Shown here in pieces: positions 33,090 to 40,870 of a DNA stretch of 49,707 nucleotides. The translations under genes and the position numbers were made by a program. The notes beneath the pieces are model-generated. The model did no database searches and was not told the DNA's origin. It saw only the letters and a program-made list of their open reading frames with translations. The stretch is taken from contig JAPKMP010000024.1 of the NCBI GenBank assembly GCA_026645935.1, positions 1-49,707 of the forward strand. Reading direction: 5' to 3'. Source of the stretch: Candidatus Villigracilaceae bacterium (GTDB lineage Bacteria; Chloroflexota; Anaerolineae; Anaerolineales; Villigracilaceae). Position 1 is the first letter of the stretch. Each line of letters opens with the position of its first letter.

Positions 33090-33124
33090 AAAGTTCGGGC
33101 GGGTTCACGGCCAGCCCGAACTTT
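33090..33124 (-). terminator. terminator after the Lrp-domain gene
   Basis: A perfect 11-bp stem (AAAGTTCGGGC, 33090-33100, with GCCCGAACTTT, 33114-33124) continues into TTTTTCT on the minus strand. It ends the channel/Lrp-domain operon ahead of the acyltransferase gene. Confidence 0.82.
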
Positions 33125-33234
33125 AATCTATGTCTCTGGAATCAGCAATTCGACAGAAACGACTTCAGACCCTGATCGGCTTTACCAATGCCTCCCTACC
33201 AGCGCCTCAAGCCCAATCAAGCAATCTGAGCGAA

Positions 33235-33465
33235 TCAAACGTCCACGGCAAGACAGGTGAGGGTTTGTTCCACTCCGGGAATGGGTTGAATCTGAGACGC
33301 TGTAACCTTGCCAAGCGTCGCCACATCCTCGGTCTCGACGACAGCCACCGCATCGTACGGACCGAAGGTCATGTGCGCCTCTTTGACGCTTTTGATGCGG
33401 CGAAGATGGCTGACGACATCCTTGACCTCGCCGGCACGGATTTTGATCATGACATAAGCTTTCAT
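33235..33465 (-). CDS. stand-alone Lrp/AsnC ligand-binding domain protein
   Basis: The 76-residue protein (KAYVMIKIRAGEVKDVVSHL...GPYDAVAVVET) is the RAM/AsnC effector-binding domain without a DNA-binding domain. It starts at 33465, where AGGAGC lies 7 bases upstream; the longer ORF reads back into the channel gene. Such solo domains form oligomers that bind amino acids or other small ligands. It follows the formate/nitrite channel gene by 17 bases and a terminator comes after it, so the two form an operon and it may sense or regulate the transported solute or its pathway. Confidence 0.85.
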   Translation of the reverse strand: MKAYVMIKIRAGEVKDVVSHLRRIKSVKEAHMTFGPYDAVAVVETEDVATLGKVTASQIQPIPGVEQTLTCLAVDV

Positions 33466-33482
33466 GGTTCTGCTCCTTTTTT

Positions 33483-34373
33483 CTAGAGATCCCGTTTGGA
33501 CCGCAGGAAAACGACCCAATATATGGCGGCAACCAAGACCGCCCCGCCGATGATGTTTCCAATCGTAACAGGAATCAGGTTATTCACAAAGAACGCCTGC
33601 CAGGTGAGGGCATCCAACCCGGGTACTTTATCAGCGACCCGCTCGATGTAAGCCGGGTCGAACATCTTTACCATCAATGCGTACGGGATAAAGTACATGT
33701 TGGCAACGCTGTGTTCAAATCCCGCCGCCACGAATGCAGTGATGGGGAAAATTATGGAAATGATCTTGTCCAAGGTGGTACGGGCACTGAACGTGAGCCA
33801 GACCGCGAGGCAAACCAATCCATTGCAGAGAATTCCGAGCGCAATGGCTTGAAGGAAATCGAGCTGGCATTTGGCAACGCCGATCCTCAAGGCGGCGATC
33901 CCGACGGAGTCCGAACCGAATGTATATTGTTTGGTGAAAAACATCAGGATGACAGTGCTGATCGAACCGATGAAATTTCCCAAATAAACAACCCCCCAGT
34001 TCCAGAGAAGCCCCCAGGTCGTTACCTTGCCGCTCGCCCAAGCCATGACGATAAGGTTATTGCCGGTGAAAAGTTCTGCGCCACCCACCACCACAAGAAT
34101 CAGGCCCAGGCAAAAGACCAGGCCAGCCAGCAGGCGGGTCACACCGTAGGGCAACCCGGTGGAAAAAGCCTGGCTTCCATCTGCGGCATTGACGGACATC
34201 CCCCCCGCCGATACAGTCGTTGCAAAGATCGCTCCAAGCGCGATAAACGCTCCGGCCAGAATAGCCAACATCAACATGGTGAAGGTTGGCATTTCCGCCT
34301 TTCGGACTCCCAGATACTCAGCCCGAGTAGCCATTTCTGATGGCAACAGCGAATCGATACGGAATTCAGTCAT
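33483..34373 (-). CDS. formate/nitrite transporter family channel
   Basis: The 296-residue protein has the FNT-family signatures GGAELFTGNNLI and AAGFEHSVANMYFIP and six membrane helices. The channel passes formate, nitrite or hydrosulfide; the sequence alone does not decide which, though the FocA-like GAELFTGN and length fit formate. It is the first gene of an operon with the solo Lrp domain at 33235. A CRP/FNR-type palindrome and an extended -10 lie upstream. AAGGAA precedes the ATG by 9 bases. Nearby C1 genes (MttB-like, MetV-MetF) would make formate a sensible substrate. Confidence 0.9.
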   Translation of the reverse strand: MTEFRIDSLLPSEMATRAEYLGVRKAEMPTFTMLMLAILAGAFIALGAIFATTVSAGGMSVNAADGSQAFSTGLPYGVTRLLAGLVFCLGLILVVVGGAELFTGNNLIVMAWASGKVTTWGLLWNWGVVYLGNFIGSISTVILMFFTKQYTFGSDSVGIAALRIGVAKCQLDFLQAIALGILCNGLVCLAVWLTFSARTTLDKIISIIFPITAFVAAGFEHSVANMYFIPYALMVKMFDPAYIERVADKVPGLDALTWQAFFVNNLIPVTIGNIIGGAVLVAAIYWVVFLRSKRDL

Positions 34374-34394
34374 AACACCATTCCTTTCATTTTT

Positions 34395-34423
34395 ATTGTG
34401 ATTTTATTCACAATGCTAGTATA
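34395..34423 (-). promoter_or_regulatory. CRP/FNR-type operator and extended -10 promoter
   Basis: ATTGTGA (34395-34401) and TCACAAT (34408-34414) are perfect inverted repeats with 6 bases between, matching the TGTGA-N6-TCACA pattern of CRP-family regulators. On the minus strand an extended -10 (TGTTATACT) ends at 34418, so transcription would begin inside the palindrome. Overlap with the start site suggests repression rather than activation, unless another promoter exists. Confidence 0.6.
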
Positions 34424-34476
34424 ACAGAGTGGGTTTAATTTGGAGCAGTTTAGTATGTAATGGAAAGCGAGTGATA

Positions 34477-35463
34477 TTACTCCATTGACTTTTTGTTTCC
34501 GGCTCTGCGGCTGAACAGGAAGGATGCCAAACCAGCGGTAACAAGCGCAGCCAGCGTAATGCCGCCAACCACTTTACCCCCAGCCTGCAGGGAGGTCGGG
34601 GCGCTGGGGAGAGGAGTCGATGTTTGAGTTGCGGTTGGCGTCACCGGCCGGGTCGCTGTCGAAGTCGGTATCCCGAGAGTCACTGTAACGGGAATCCAGG
34701 TCGGGGTCGGGGTTTCAGTGGATGCGCGGCGAACGAGGAGTTTTTGCCCTTCAAAAATCTCATCACTCGACAGGCTGTTCAACAGTTTGAGTTCTGCAAT
34801 GGTAGTGTTATAGGCGATCGCAATACTCCACAGAGCTTCATCTTTTTGCACGATGTGATAGATCTCGCCACCTGGAAGAGGGGTGTTCGGTATGACCGTA
34901 CCGGGCATCACCGTAAGGGATTCCACCTCCGGTGAAACGGTAGTGACAGCAACCTGATCACCAGACCCGGCGACCAGAACAAAATATGTCACCCCATTGG
35001 CGGCGGCAATGCCAGCGCCCGCATCTTTATATTCCTGAGAAAGCAAAACGCGAGAATTATTGGCATCTGCCTGCCAAAATGCGATCACATCGTCCTCTGA
35101 AAGTCCGGTACCGGAATGAATCGCTTCGGCGAACAATCCGCCCGCCATCAGGTCTCCCCCCACCGGGTACCCCGAAGCGATCGCCCGCTCGAACGGACGG
35201 AGTCCGTTTTGATCGAAATGAGTCAACACACCGGTTCTGGCAACATACCCCGCATGTTCCTGTGAAATTTTCATCAGGATGGAATTCGGTGTGTATCCTG
35301 GCAACCCCTTGGATTCGCGCAAGGTGTTCACCTTATCGATCAAATCGACAGCGCTTTGTTGGGGAGAAAAATCCTGCGGCGTGACATCCACCCGTTCGGA
35401 CGGGATCAAGGCAAAGGTTAAAACCAGAAGCGGGGTTATCATCCAGAAGGAAAAATGTTTCAT
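34477..35463 (-). CDS. secreted CAP/SCP-domain protein with LysM and membrane anchor
   Basis: The 328-residue protein has a signal peptide (MKHFSFWMITPLLVLTFALI) and a CAP/SCP-like domain (about 38-165, with VNTLRESKGLPGYTPN and LLSQEYKDAGAGI). A LysM domain (about 200-245, YHIVQKDEALWSIAIAYNTT), a Thr/Pro linker (SATRPVTPTATQTSTPLP shortened) and a C-terminal transmembrane helix with a basic tail (LFSRRAGNKKSME) follow. It is probably held at the cell surface and contacts peptidoglycan. The ATG at 35463 has no Shine-Dalgarno. A -10 TATAAT ends seven bases before it, which fits a leaderless message. The longer ORF upstream is not credible. Confidence 0.8.
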   Translation of the reverse strand: MKHFSFWMITPLLVLTFALIPSERVDVTPQDFSPQQSAVDLIDKVNTLRESKGLPGYTPNSILMKISQEHAGYVARTGVLTHFDQNGLRPFERAIASGYPVGGDLMAGGLFAEAIHSGTGLSEDDVIAFWQADANNSRVLLSQEYKDAGAGIAAANGVTYFVLVAGSGDQVAVTTVSPEVESLTVMPGTVIPNTPLPGGEIYHIVQKDEALWSIAIAYNTTIAELKLLNSLSSDEIFEGQKLLVRRASTETPTPTWIPVTVTLGIPTSTATRPVTPTATQTSTPLPSAPTSLQAGGKVVGGITLAALVTAGLASFLFSRRAGNKKSME

Positions 35464-35574
35464 GAAAAAATTATAACGGGCGGGCAAATTGCCCAGGCTG
35501 GGTAATTTGTACCTTTTCAAAATGTTCAAGCTGGAGGTAAAATTATATATAATGTATAATCTGTAGGAGTAGTC

Positions 35575-37101
35575 ATGCCAGGCCTTACGCCGGGACGCCG
35601 GTATCAACCCCCCTTCATGCCTTTCAAGCGCCAGCCGTTCAAAAAACGCGCGCTGGCCGCATTCGAACTTGCGGTCAAAGGTCCATTATTTGGATGCCGC
35701 ATGTGTGGAAACTGCCTCCTGCAGGAGACGGCGTTAATCTGCCCGATGGAGTGCCCGAAAGGGTTACGCAATGGTCCCTGTGGCGGCTCGACCCCCGAGA
35801 AATGTTATGTCGATGAGTCTCGCCCGTGCATCTGGTACAAGATCTACGAAAGGTCGTTCAAGTTGGGGCGTGAGGCGCTGCTGCTCGAAGTGCTGCCGCC
35901 GCTGGATTGGAGCAAAACCGGGACAGATGCCTGGAGCGATGTTTTCGAACAGGCTGGCAAGGTGGGAATAAAGAACATCGTCACGGGTCTGACTTCGGGG
36001 GAAGGTGGTGCCGTGACCCGGACACTTGATTCCGTCTTCAAACCTGTGCGCCAACCCGATTGGTGGCAGGGCGATGCAGAATACCATGCGCCGAAATACA
36101 CCGCGCCCGTTTCAGAGCTCGAACGCAGACTCAAAGCAGGTGAATTCGTAGTCGCTGCAGAAGTCACCCCTCCCCTTTCGATCAATACGGACAAACTCAA
36201 ACAAAACATAAAATTGCTCAAACCGCATGTCGCGGCGCTCAATTTCACAGACGGATCATCGGCCGTTCCACGCCTTTCATCGTGGGCGTGCAGCCAGATC
36301 GCCCTCGAACTCGGCGCAGACCCGATCATGCAGATCACCGGGCGCGACCATACCCGGGTCAGTTTGCAATCGAGCGTGATGGGCGCCTCCGCATTGGGAG
36401 TGCGGAACGTGCTGTGTCTCACCGGCGACAGCATGGTGCTGGGACCCGGTCCGCAAGGGCGCATGGACATCGTGGATATAGACAGCATCCAAATGCTGTG
36501 GATCTTGCGTCGAATGAGGGATGAAGGAAAATATCTGGACGGGCGCGAGATCAAAAATCCACCGCAATACTTCCTCGGCGCGGCGGCATCACCCTTTGCG
36601 TCCAACATGAAATTCCAGGCGCTGCGGGAGCAGAAAAAGGTCAATGCCGGTGCGCAGTTCTTCCAAACAAACGTGGTCTTCGATGCGAATGCATTGGATG
36701 GATGGCTGAATGAAATTGCCAAGCGCGATATTCTCGACAAGGTCTACATCATGATCGGGGTCACGCCGTTAAAAAGTTACAAGACAGCAGCTTATATGGA
36801 CAGGAAAATCCCCGGAGTCTTTGTGCCAAAGCACATTCTTAATAGAATGGAAACGGCTAAAGAAAAAGGCAATGAACAGGAAGAAGGCTTACAGATCGCG
36901 CTGGAGTTGGTGGAAAAGATCAAGACCAAACAGGGCGTGAGCGGAATTCACATCATGGCGGTGGGCTGGGAAGAGATCGTGCCGAGGATCGTGAAAGAAG
37001 CGGGCTTGTGCAATAGATTGGGGTCAAACGCCGATAATCGAAAATCAGGTCAATTGGATGAGCTCGTCCCCGGTCAGGTCACGCCAATGACCAGCTTCTA
37101 A
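35575..37101 (+). CDS. metF: MetV-type zinc-finger domain fused to methylenetetrahydrofolate reductase (MetF)
   Basis: The 508-residue protein starts with a Cys-rich region (about 40-85: CRMCGNC, CPMECPKGLRNGPCGG, CIWYKIYE) that matches the MTHFR C-terminal-domain family (MetV). A linker follows, then a MetF flavin barrel (about 185-490: EVTPPLSINTDKL, MQITGRDHTR, LCLTGDSMVLGPG, IMIGVTPLKS). MetF reduces methylene-THF to methyl-THF; MetV is normally a separate partner in Wood-Ljungdahl organisms. Here both are one chain. A -10 (TATAAT) and GTAGGAG lie upstream of the ATG. The 3' 57 bases overlap the convergent pseudouridine synthase gene. The methyl-THF made could feed methionine synthesis or the C1 pathway. 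Confidence 0.87.
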   Translation: MPGLTPGRRYQPPFMPFKRQPFKKRALAAFELAVKGPLFGCRMCGNCLLQETALICPMECPKGLRNGPCGGSTPEKCYVDESRPCIWYKIYERSFKLGREALLLEVLPPLDWSKTGTDAWSDVFEQAGKVGIKNIVTGLTSGEGGAVTRTLDSVFKPVRQPDWWQGDAEYHAPKYTAPVSELERRLKAGEFVVAAEVTPPLSINTDKLKQNIKLLKPHVAALNFTDGSSAVPRLSSWACSQIALELGADPIMQITGRDHTRVSLQSSVMGASALGVRNVLCLTGDSMVLGPGPQGRMDIVDIDSIQMLWILRRMRDEGKYLDGREIKNPPQYFLGAAASPFASNMKFQALREQKKVNAGAQFFQTNVVFDANALDGWLNEIAKRDILDKVYIMIGVTPLKSYKTAAYMDRKIPGVFVPKHILNRMETAKEKGNEQEEGLQIALELVEKIKTKQGVSGIHIMAVGWEEIVPRIVKEAGLCNRLGSNADNRKSGQLDELVPGQVTPMTSF

Positions 37102-37599
37102 ATTCCCCAACCGAACATTACCGATCGCAACACGAATTATCCGCAACGTGAACAATCCGACCGCCGCAGTCATGTGGCGGATTTGGCGTTTTTTGCCCTC
37201 GCGCAATCTGACCTCGAGCCAGTGAGTTGATCCGTGCGGGGTGACAGGCCTGGGTCTGGCCGGCAGGTTTGGGTCAGCGATGAGGCGAAAGGAGGCGGGA
37301 CGCGTGAAATGCCCCTTGATCTGGATTCCGCTGGAGAGCTGGTTCAACTTTCCGGAAGTCGGCTCCCCCTCCACCATCACCAGATACGTCTTCTCCAGGT
37401 GATGTTTCGGGTCAGTCAGGCGTTTTATCAAAGCGCCGTCATCGGTAAGCAGCAACAATCCCTCGCTGTCGCGATCCAACCGCCCAGCCGCGTAAATGCC
37501 CGGAATGTTTATAAAATCCTTCAGGGTGGGATGCCCCGTCCCTTCATCGGTGAACTGCGAGAGCACGCCGTAAGGTTTGTTGAAGATAATATAACGCAT
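37045..37599 (-). CDS. RluE/RsuA-family pseudouridine synthase without S4 domain
   Basis: The 184-residue protein begins MRYIIFNKPYGVLSQFTDEG and has the catalytic segment AAGRLDRDSEGLLLLTDDG (Asp about 42), followed by KTYLVMVEG and the KKRQIRHMTAAVG motif. It lacks an N-terminal S4 domain, as in the RluE/RluF short branch. It changes uridine to pseudouridine in 23S or 16S rRNA or tRNA. No Shine-Dalgarno is visible, and the start codon lies in one arm of a hairpin (37596-37632). The last 57 bases overlap the end of the MetV-MetF gene in a convergent orientation. Confidence 0.88.
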   Translation of the reverse strand: MRYIIFNKPYGVLSQFTDEGTGHPTLKDFINIPGIYAAGRLDRDSEGLLLLTDDGALIKRLTDPKHHLEKTYLVMVEGEPTSGKLNQLSSGIQIKGHFTRPASFRLIADPNLPARPRPVTPHGSTHWLEVRLREGKKRQIRHMTAAVGLFTLRIIRVAIGNVRLGNLEAGHWRDLTGDELIQLT

Positions 37600-37632
37600 G
37601 GCAGGCGCAATGATACATCATGCCTGCCATGC
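37596..37632 (-). promoter_or_regulatory. inverted repeat that contains the pseudouridine synthase start codon
   Basis: GCATGGCAGGC (37596-37606) and GCCTGCCATGC (37622-37632) form an 11-bp perfect stem with a 15-base loop. The start codon (37597-37599, minus strand) is inside the first arm. Folding would block initiation, and there is no Shine-Dalgarno to help. The function is inference. Confidence 0.45.
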
Positions 37633-37645
37633 CATGGATTAAAAC

Positions 37646-38440
37646 TCAAGACCTATCTTCGATATCCTGGCTCGTGAGTTGACCGAATATCACTTTGATG
37701 ATCTGATCCAGTTTTTTGGTGACCTGATAACTCCCAAACCCAGCCAGAAATCCCAGCCCAAATACATAGTAACCCGACGCCCGTGAGAACGGAGATTTAT
37801 CCTTATCGTCTCCATCCTTGTTTGCGCCGTTCGTTTCATTTTCATTGGAATTGGATTCCGGCGTTTCGGTGGGAGCGACTGCACTGCCGCCATCATCGGT
37901 GCTTTCTTCCGGTACCACGGTCCCCGTCGGCGCGGCTTCAGTAATCACGGAACCGGCTTTCTGCTCCGATGACTGGTCTTCAATCGCGGGGACTCCCACG
38001 GTCATCAGGCCGGAGGCGACCAGGGCGAAAACAATCGCCCCCAACGCCGCAGAACCGATCTGGCGAAAAATATAATCGCCCGCAAACCGAATATCGAACT
38101 TTCCCTTGATCGAGTATTTATAAAGTTTGTTCATCCCAAACAGAATGCCGCCGATCGCCCCGCCAATAAGGGCAAGCATGATCAGAATCAGCGGGTCGGT
38201 CTCCTCCACCTTATCGATTTTCAATAACCACTTTATGAAACCGAACTTCAGGGTCGCGACGTCGAAGACCAGCACTCCCCATAAAATCAAGGTAATATTC
38301 AGATAGATGGTCAGAATCGCCTGAACGATCACTGTCAGAGGAGGTTTGTTGATCGATTCCCAGTATCTGCTTTGTTCGTTTTCCGGTTCCACCTCTGCGG
38401 TCATATCCGTACCTTTTTTTAAGACATTCGGCTTGGTCAT
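37646..38440 (-). CDS. membrane protein with acidic Thr/Ser-rich loop, unknown function
   Basis: The 264-residue protein has about four membrane segments (VIVQAILTIYLNITLILWGVLVF, LILIMLALIGGAIGGILFG, a third near GSAALGAIVFALVASGLMTVGV and a last near YYVFGLGFLAGFGSY). A long acidic, low-complexity loop (about 170-225) separates the third and fourth, and the C-terminus is amphipathic. The ATG at 38440 has GGAAGGAGG upstream, a very strong ribosome binding site; the upstream ORF extension is dismissed. The gene is divergent from the SpoU gene with 58 bases between. I do not recognise the family. Confidence 0.7.
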   Translation of the reverse strand: MTKPNVLKKGTDMTAEVEPENEQSRYWESINKPPLTVIVQAILTIYLNITLILWGVLVFDVATLKFGFIKWLLKIDKVEETDPLILIMLALIGGAIGGILFGMNKLYKYSIKGKFDIRFAGDYIFRQIGSAALGAIVFALVASGLMTVGVPAIEDQSSEQKAGSVITEAAPTGTVVPEESTDDGGSAVAPTETPESNSNENETNGANKDGDDKDKSPFSRASGYYVFGLGFLAGFGSYQVTKKLDQIIKVIFGQLTSQDIEDRS

Positions 38441-38498
38441 GGCTGCCTCCTTCCAATGTAAATTATAGGAAATTAGCACTCAAACTTCAATCACCAAT

Positions 38499-39143
38499 AT
38501 GAGAAAAAATACGACCAACCCCATCTTCGAAATACGCGTTTGTGAAAATTGCGGCCTGCGATACCCCTTGCAAGTTACGCCCTCTGCGGGCAGGCGCTGC
38601 CCAGCCTGCCTGGGAGAGACCCGCTCCGTCCTGCAAAAACCCATTCCGGACAGAGAACGCGAATTCGATGGAAGGGGAAAGCGAATCGCAGCGCAACGCG
38701 CGGTTTTGCTAGACAACATCCGCTCGGCATGGAACGTGGGCTCGATCTTTCGCAGCGCAGACGGTTTCGGCTTCGACCATATCCATCTATGCGGAATCAC
38801 GCCCACGCCGGATAACGAGGCAGTGGCTAAAACCTCACTCAGCGCCGAAGAAAATATTCAATGGACGTATCACAAAGACGCCATGGAACTCGTTATGGAA
38901 CTAAAAAAAGAGGGTTGGCGGGTGATCGCCTTGGAAGATGAACAATCCGCAAATGAAATAGGGGAAACGCCGCTTGCAGCGGGTGAAAGATCAGTCCTCA
39001 TTTTAGGCAATGAAGTGACGGGAGTTGACCCGGGGCTGATCGCCCTGTCTGACGAAATTCTTTTCATCCCCATGCGTGGAAAGAAGCGCTCTTTGAACGT
39101 GGCAATCGCTTTCAGCGTAGCGGCATACGCACTAAGCAAATAA
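38499..39143 (+). CDS. zinc-ribbon plus SpoU-family RNA 2'-O-methyltransferase
   Basis: The 214-residue protein has an N-terminal zinc ribbon (VCENCGLRYP...CPACLGE, residues about 14-40) and a SpoU domain (VLLDNIRSAWNVGSIFRSADGFG, LILGNEVTGVDPGLI, IPMRGKKRSLNVAIAFSVAAY). It should methylate a ribose in tRNA or rRNA. The start ATG has no Shine-Dalgarno. The zinc ribbon on the N-terminus is an addition compared with TrmL/TrmH proteins and may bind RNA. Confidence 0.88.
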   Translation: MRKNTTNPIFEIRVCENCGLRYPLQVTPSAGRRCPACLGETRSVLQKPIPDREREFDGRGKRIAAQRAVLLDNIRSAWNVGSIFRSADGFGFDHIHLCGITPTPDNEAVAKTSLSAEENIQWTYHKDAMELVMELKKEGWRVIALEDEQSANEIGETPLAAGERSVLILGNEVTGVDPGLIALSDEILFIPMRGKKRSLNVAIAFSVAAYALSK

Positions 39144-39181
39144 ACATGGAAACGGTTCGATCGCAGCCGAACAACGTAAAC

Positions 39182-40117
39182 TCAGGGCAATATGGGAATG
39201 AGCGCCTTGTACCACAGCAAGGCGATCGCCTCGTAACCCGAGCCGTCGGGATGAAAACCATCCGGTGAAAGCGTTTCGTCGCTGGTGAATATCTCGCTGC
39301 CATAAAAATCGACTGTCAGGACGCCGTATTTCCCCGACATGATTGAAATTTCACGGTTATAACGATCGACCTGCAATGACATCCGCTCGAGTTCCTCTGC
39401 GGTGATGGAGGGATAGATTTCACTGCGGGTCTGCGCCGGACGTTTCGACTGGTCGTCCAACTTTGCGACGATCACCTCCGCTCCGGCTTTGCGCAAGTCG
39501 GACAGTATCCGGGCGATGTTCCGAGAAAACTGTTCCAGGTCAGCCGCTTCGTTCTCAGATGTCACCAGCGCTCCGCCTGCATATAGCTCCCAAAGGTCAT
39601 TACCGCCAACCCAGACCAGAACCACGGACGGCCTTCCCTGCGATGCGGCAGATACCACTTCGGAAACCGCGCGCTCCAACTGACCTGAAAAATTCTCATC
39701 CCCGCGAATTAAGTCATCGGACGTCCAGCCGGTTTGCCCAAAATTGATCACCGTGGAACCGGGACGAATTTGGCTTACCCACTCCAATAGCCGTCCCGGA
39801 TAACCGCGTCCGATCTCGTCACCGTCGCCCCTGGTGAGGTCGTCGCCGATGGTAATGATGTTGATGGGTCCGGCGGGCAGATCCCGGGGGGACGAAAAGT
39901 CAAAGGTAGGTGTGGCAGGCACAGGGGTGGGCTGAGGCGTACTTTCGGGAGTCGAAGATGCCCTCAAAACAGAAGTCACGATGGGGACCGATCCATCTGC
40001 ATTAATCTCCTGCCGGCAAGCCGTCATCAAAAACAAAAAGATCGAAAGGAGAACATTCATCGACCGGCGAAAGCCCCCCGCCCGAAAATCATGAGCGCCG
40101 AATGAAGAGAATTTCAT
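39182..40117 (-). CDS. SGNH-hydrolase-family lipoprotein with Asp in place of the nucleophile Ser
   Basis: The 311-residue protein has an Arg-containing n-region, a hydrophobic stretch and a lipobox-like MTAC (Cys about 34), then a Thr/Pro linker (PESTPQPTPVPATPTF). SGNH blocks are visible: block I reads ITIGDDLTRG, where GDSL is usual, so the nucleophile Ser is Asp; the block III-like VGGNDLWEL and block V DGFHPDGSGY (Asp-x-x-His) look normal. It may be inactive or use other chemistry. The gene at 26-781 shows the same Ser-to-Asp change. The start at 40117 is kept for the basic residues; ATG 40060 is an alternative. Neither has a clear ribosome binding site. Confidence 0.75.
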   Translation of the reverse strand: MKFSSFGAHDFRAGGFRRSMNVLLSIFLFLMTACRQEINADGSVPIVTSVLRASSTPESTPQPTPVPATPTFDFSSPRDLPAGPINIITIGDDLTRGDGDEIGRGYPGRLLEWVSQIRPGSTVINFGQTGWTSDDLIRGDENFSGQLERAVSEVVSAASQGRPSVVLVWVGGNDLWELYAGGALVTSENEAADLEQFSRNIARILSDLRKAGAEVIVAKLDDQSKRPAQTRSEIYPSITAEELERMSLQVDRYNREISIMSGKYGVLTVDFYGSEIFTSDETLSPDGFHPDGSGYEAIALLWYKALIPILP

Positions 40118-40332
40118 AATTAATTAGGTCACACCAGCAAACAAAGAGCGGGCATTTCCGATCGCTCCGGTAATCGTGAGATATTTCATCGCAGCCGCAA
40201 GACGGGCATTATACACCGAACATGACGGCGGTCTTTCCCACGGCGATGCCTCTACCCGGCGCGGACCGATGGATTCTCTGCGGGCATGCGACCTTTCCAG
40301 CCGACCTGCGTATGCAACATCAAGGAGAAAAA

Positions 40333-40527
40333 ATGAACGCTCAACGAACAGCTTTACGACGGTCGAAACACGACCGAATCATCGCCGGGGTGTGCGGCGG
40401 GCTTGGCGAGTTCTTCGGAATCAGCCCATTCTGGTTCCGCCTTGCCATGTTCATCGCTTTCATTCCGGGAGGCGTGCCGGGAATTTTGATCTACCTCATC
40501 GCGATGATCGTCATCCCGTCGGAGTAA
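40333..40527 (+). CDS. PspC-domain membrane protein
   Basis: The 64-residue protein matches the PspC domain (HDRIIAGVCGGLGEFFGISPFWFRLAMFI, then PGILIYLIAMIVIPSE) with one or two membrane helices. PspC-type proteins take part in envelope-stress responses by binding PspA/PspB-like partners. AAGGAG lies 5 bases before the ATG at 40333. It precedes a small protein gene by 32 bases and the two share a terminator at 40810. Confidence 0.88.
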   Translation: MNAQRTALRRSKHDRIIAGVCGGLGEFFGISPFWFRLAMFIAFIPGGVPGILIYLIAMIVIPSE

Positions 40528-40559
40528 TAATCATCTTCAAGACATGGAAGGAGAATGAC

Positions 40560-40781
40560 ATGTCCACTGATGCCAATTCAAGCAGCGAGAAAAAAGAAAA
40601 ACCGAAATACCTTTATCGAGGCGGCGGGTCGGATGCGGTGTATGGATTTGGCCTGCTCGGCGCGTGGTATTACTACCTCTCGACAGCAACCTCCCTTGGG
40701 ATGGGCCTGGTGGGCATCCTGAAAGGGATCATATGGCCGGCGATGCTGGTATTTGAAGCCCTGAAATTCCTGGGGATGTAA
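40560..40781 (+). CDS. small membrane protein next to PspC
   Basis: The 73-residue protein has a charged, Ser/Lys/Glu-rich start (SSSEKKEKPKYLYRGGGS), then two hydrophobic segments (DAVYGFGLLGAWYYYL and LGMGLVGILKGIIWPAMLVFEALKFLG). AAGGAG precedes its ATG. It follows PspC by 32 bases and a strong terminator comes after. I do not recognise a named family. Position suggests a role in envelope stress with PspC, which is inference. Confidence 0.75.
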   Translation: MSTDANSSSEKKEKPKYLYRGGGSDAVYGFGLLGAWYYYLSTATSLGMGLVGILKGIIWPAMLVFEALKFLGM

Positions 40782-40809
40782 AAAAGCGGTTCGCGCCGCG
40801 GATGAAATG

Positions 40810-40850
40810 AAGATGCGCCTGCGAGTCCGGCTTCGCAGGCGCATCTTGTT
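40810..40850. terminator. strong bidirectional terminator between convergent genes
   Basis: A perfect 15-bp stem (AAGATGCGCCTGCGA, 40810-40824, with TCGCAGGCGCATCTT, 40833-40847) and an 8-base loop are followed by GTTTCTT. It separates the PspC operon from the LysM gene, which ends at 40871. Confidence 0.8.
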
Positions 40851-40870
40851 TCTTATTTCAACATGCAGAA

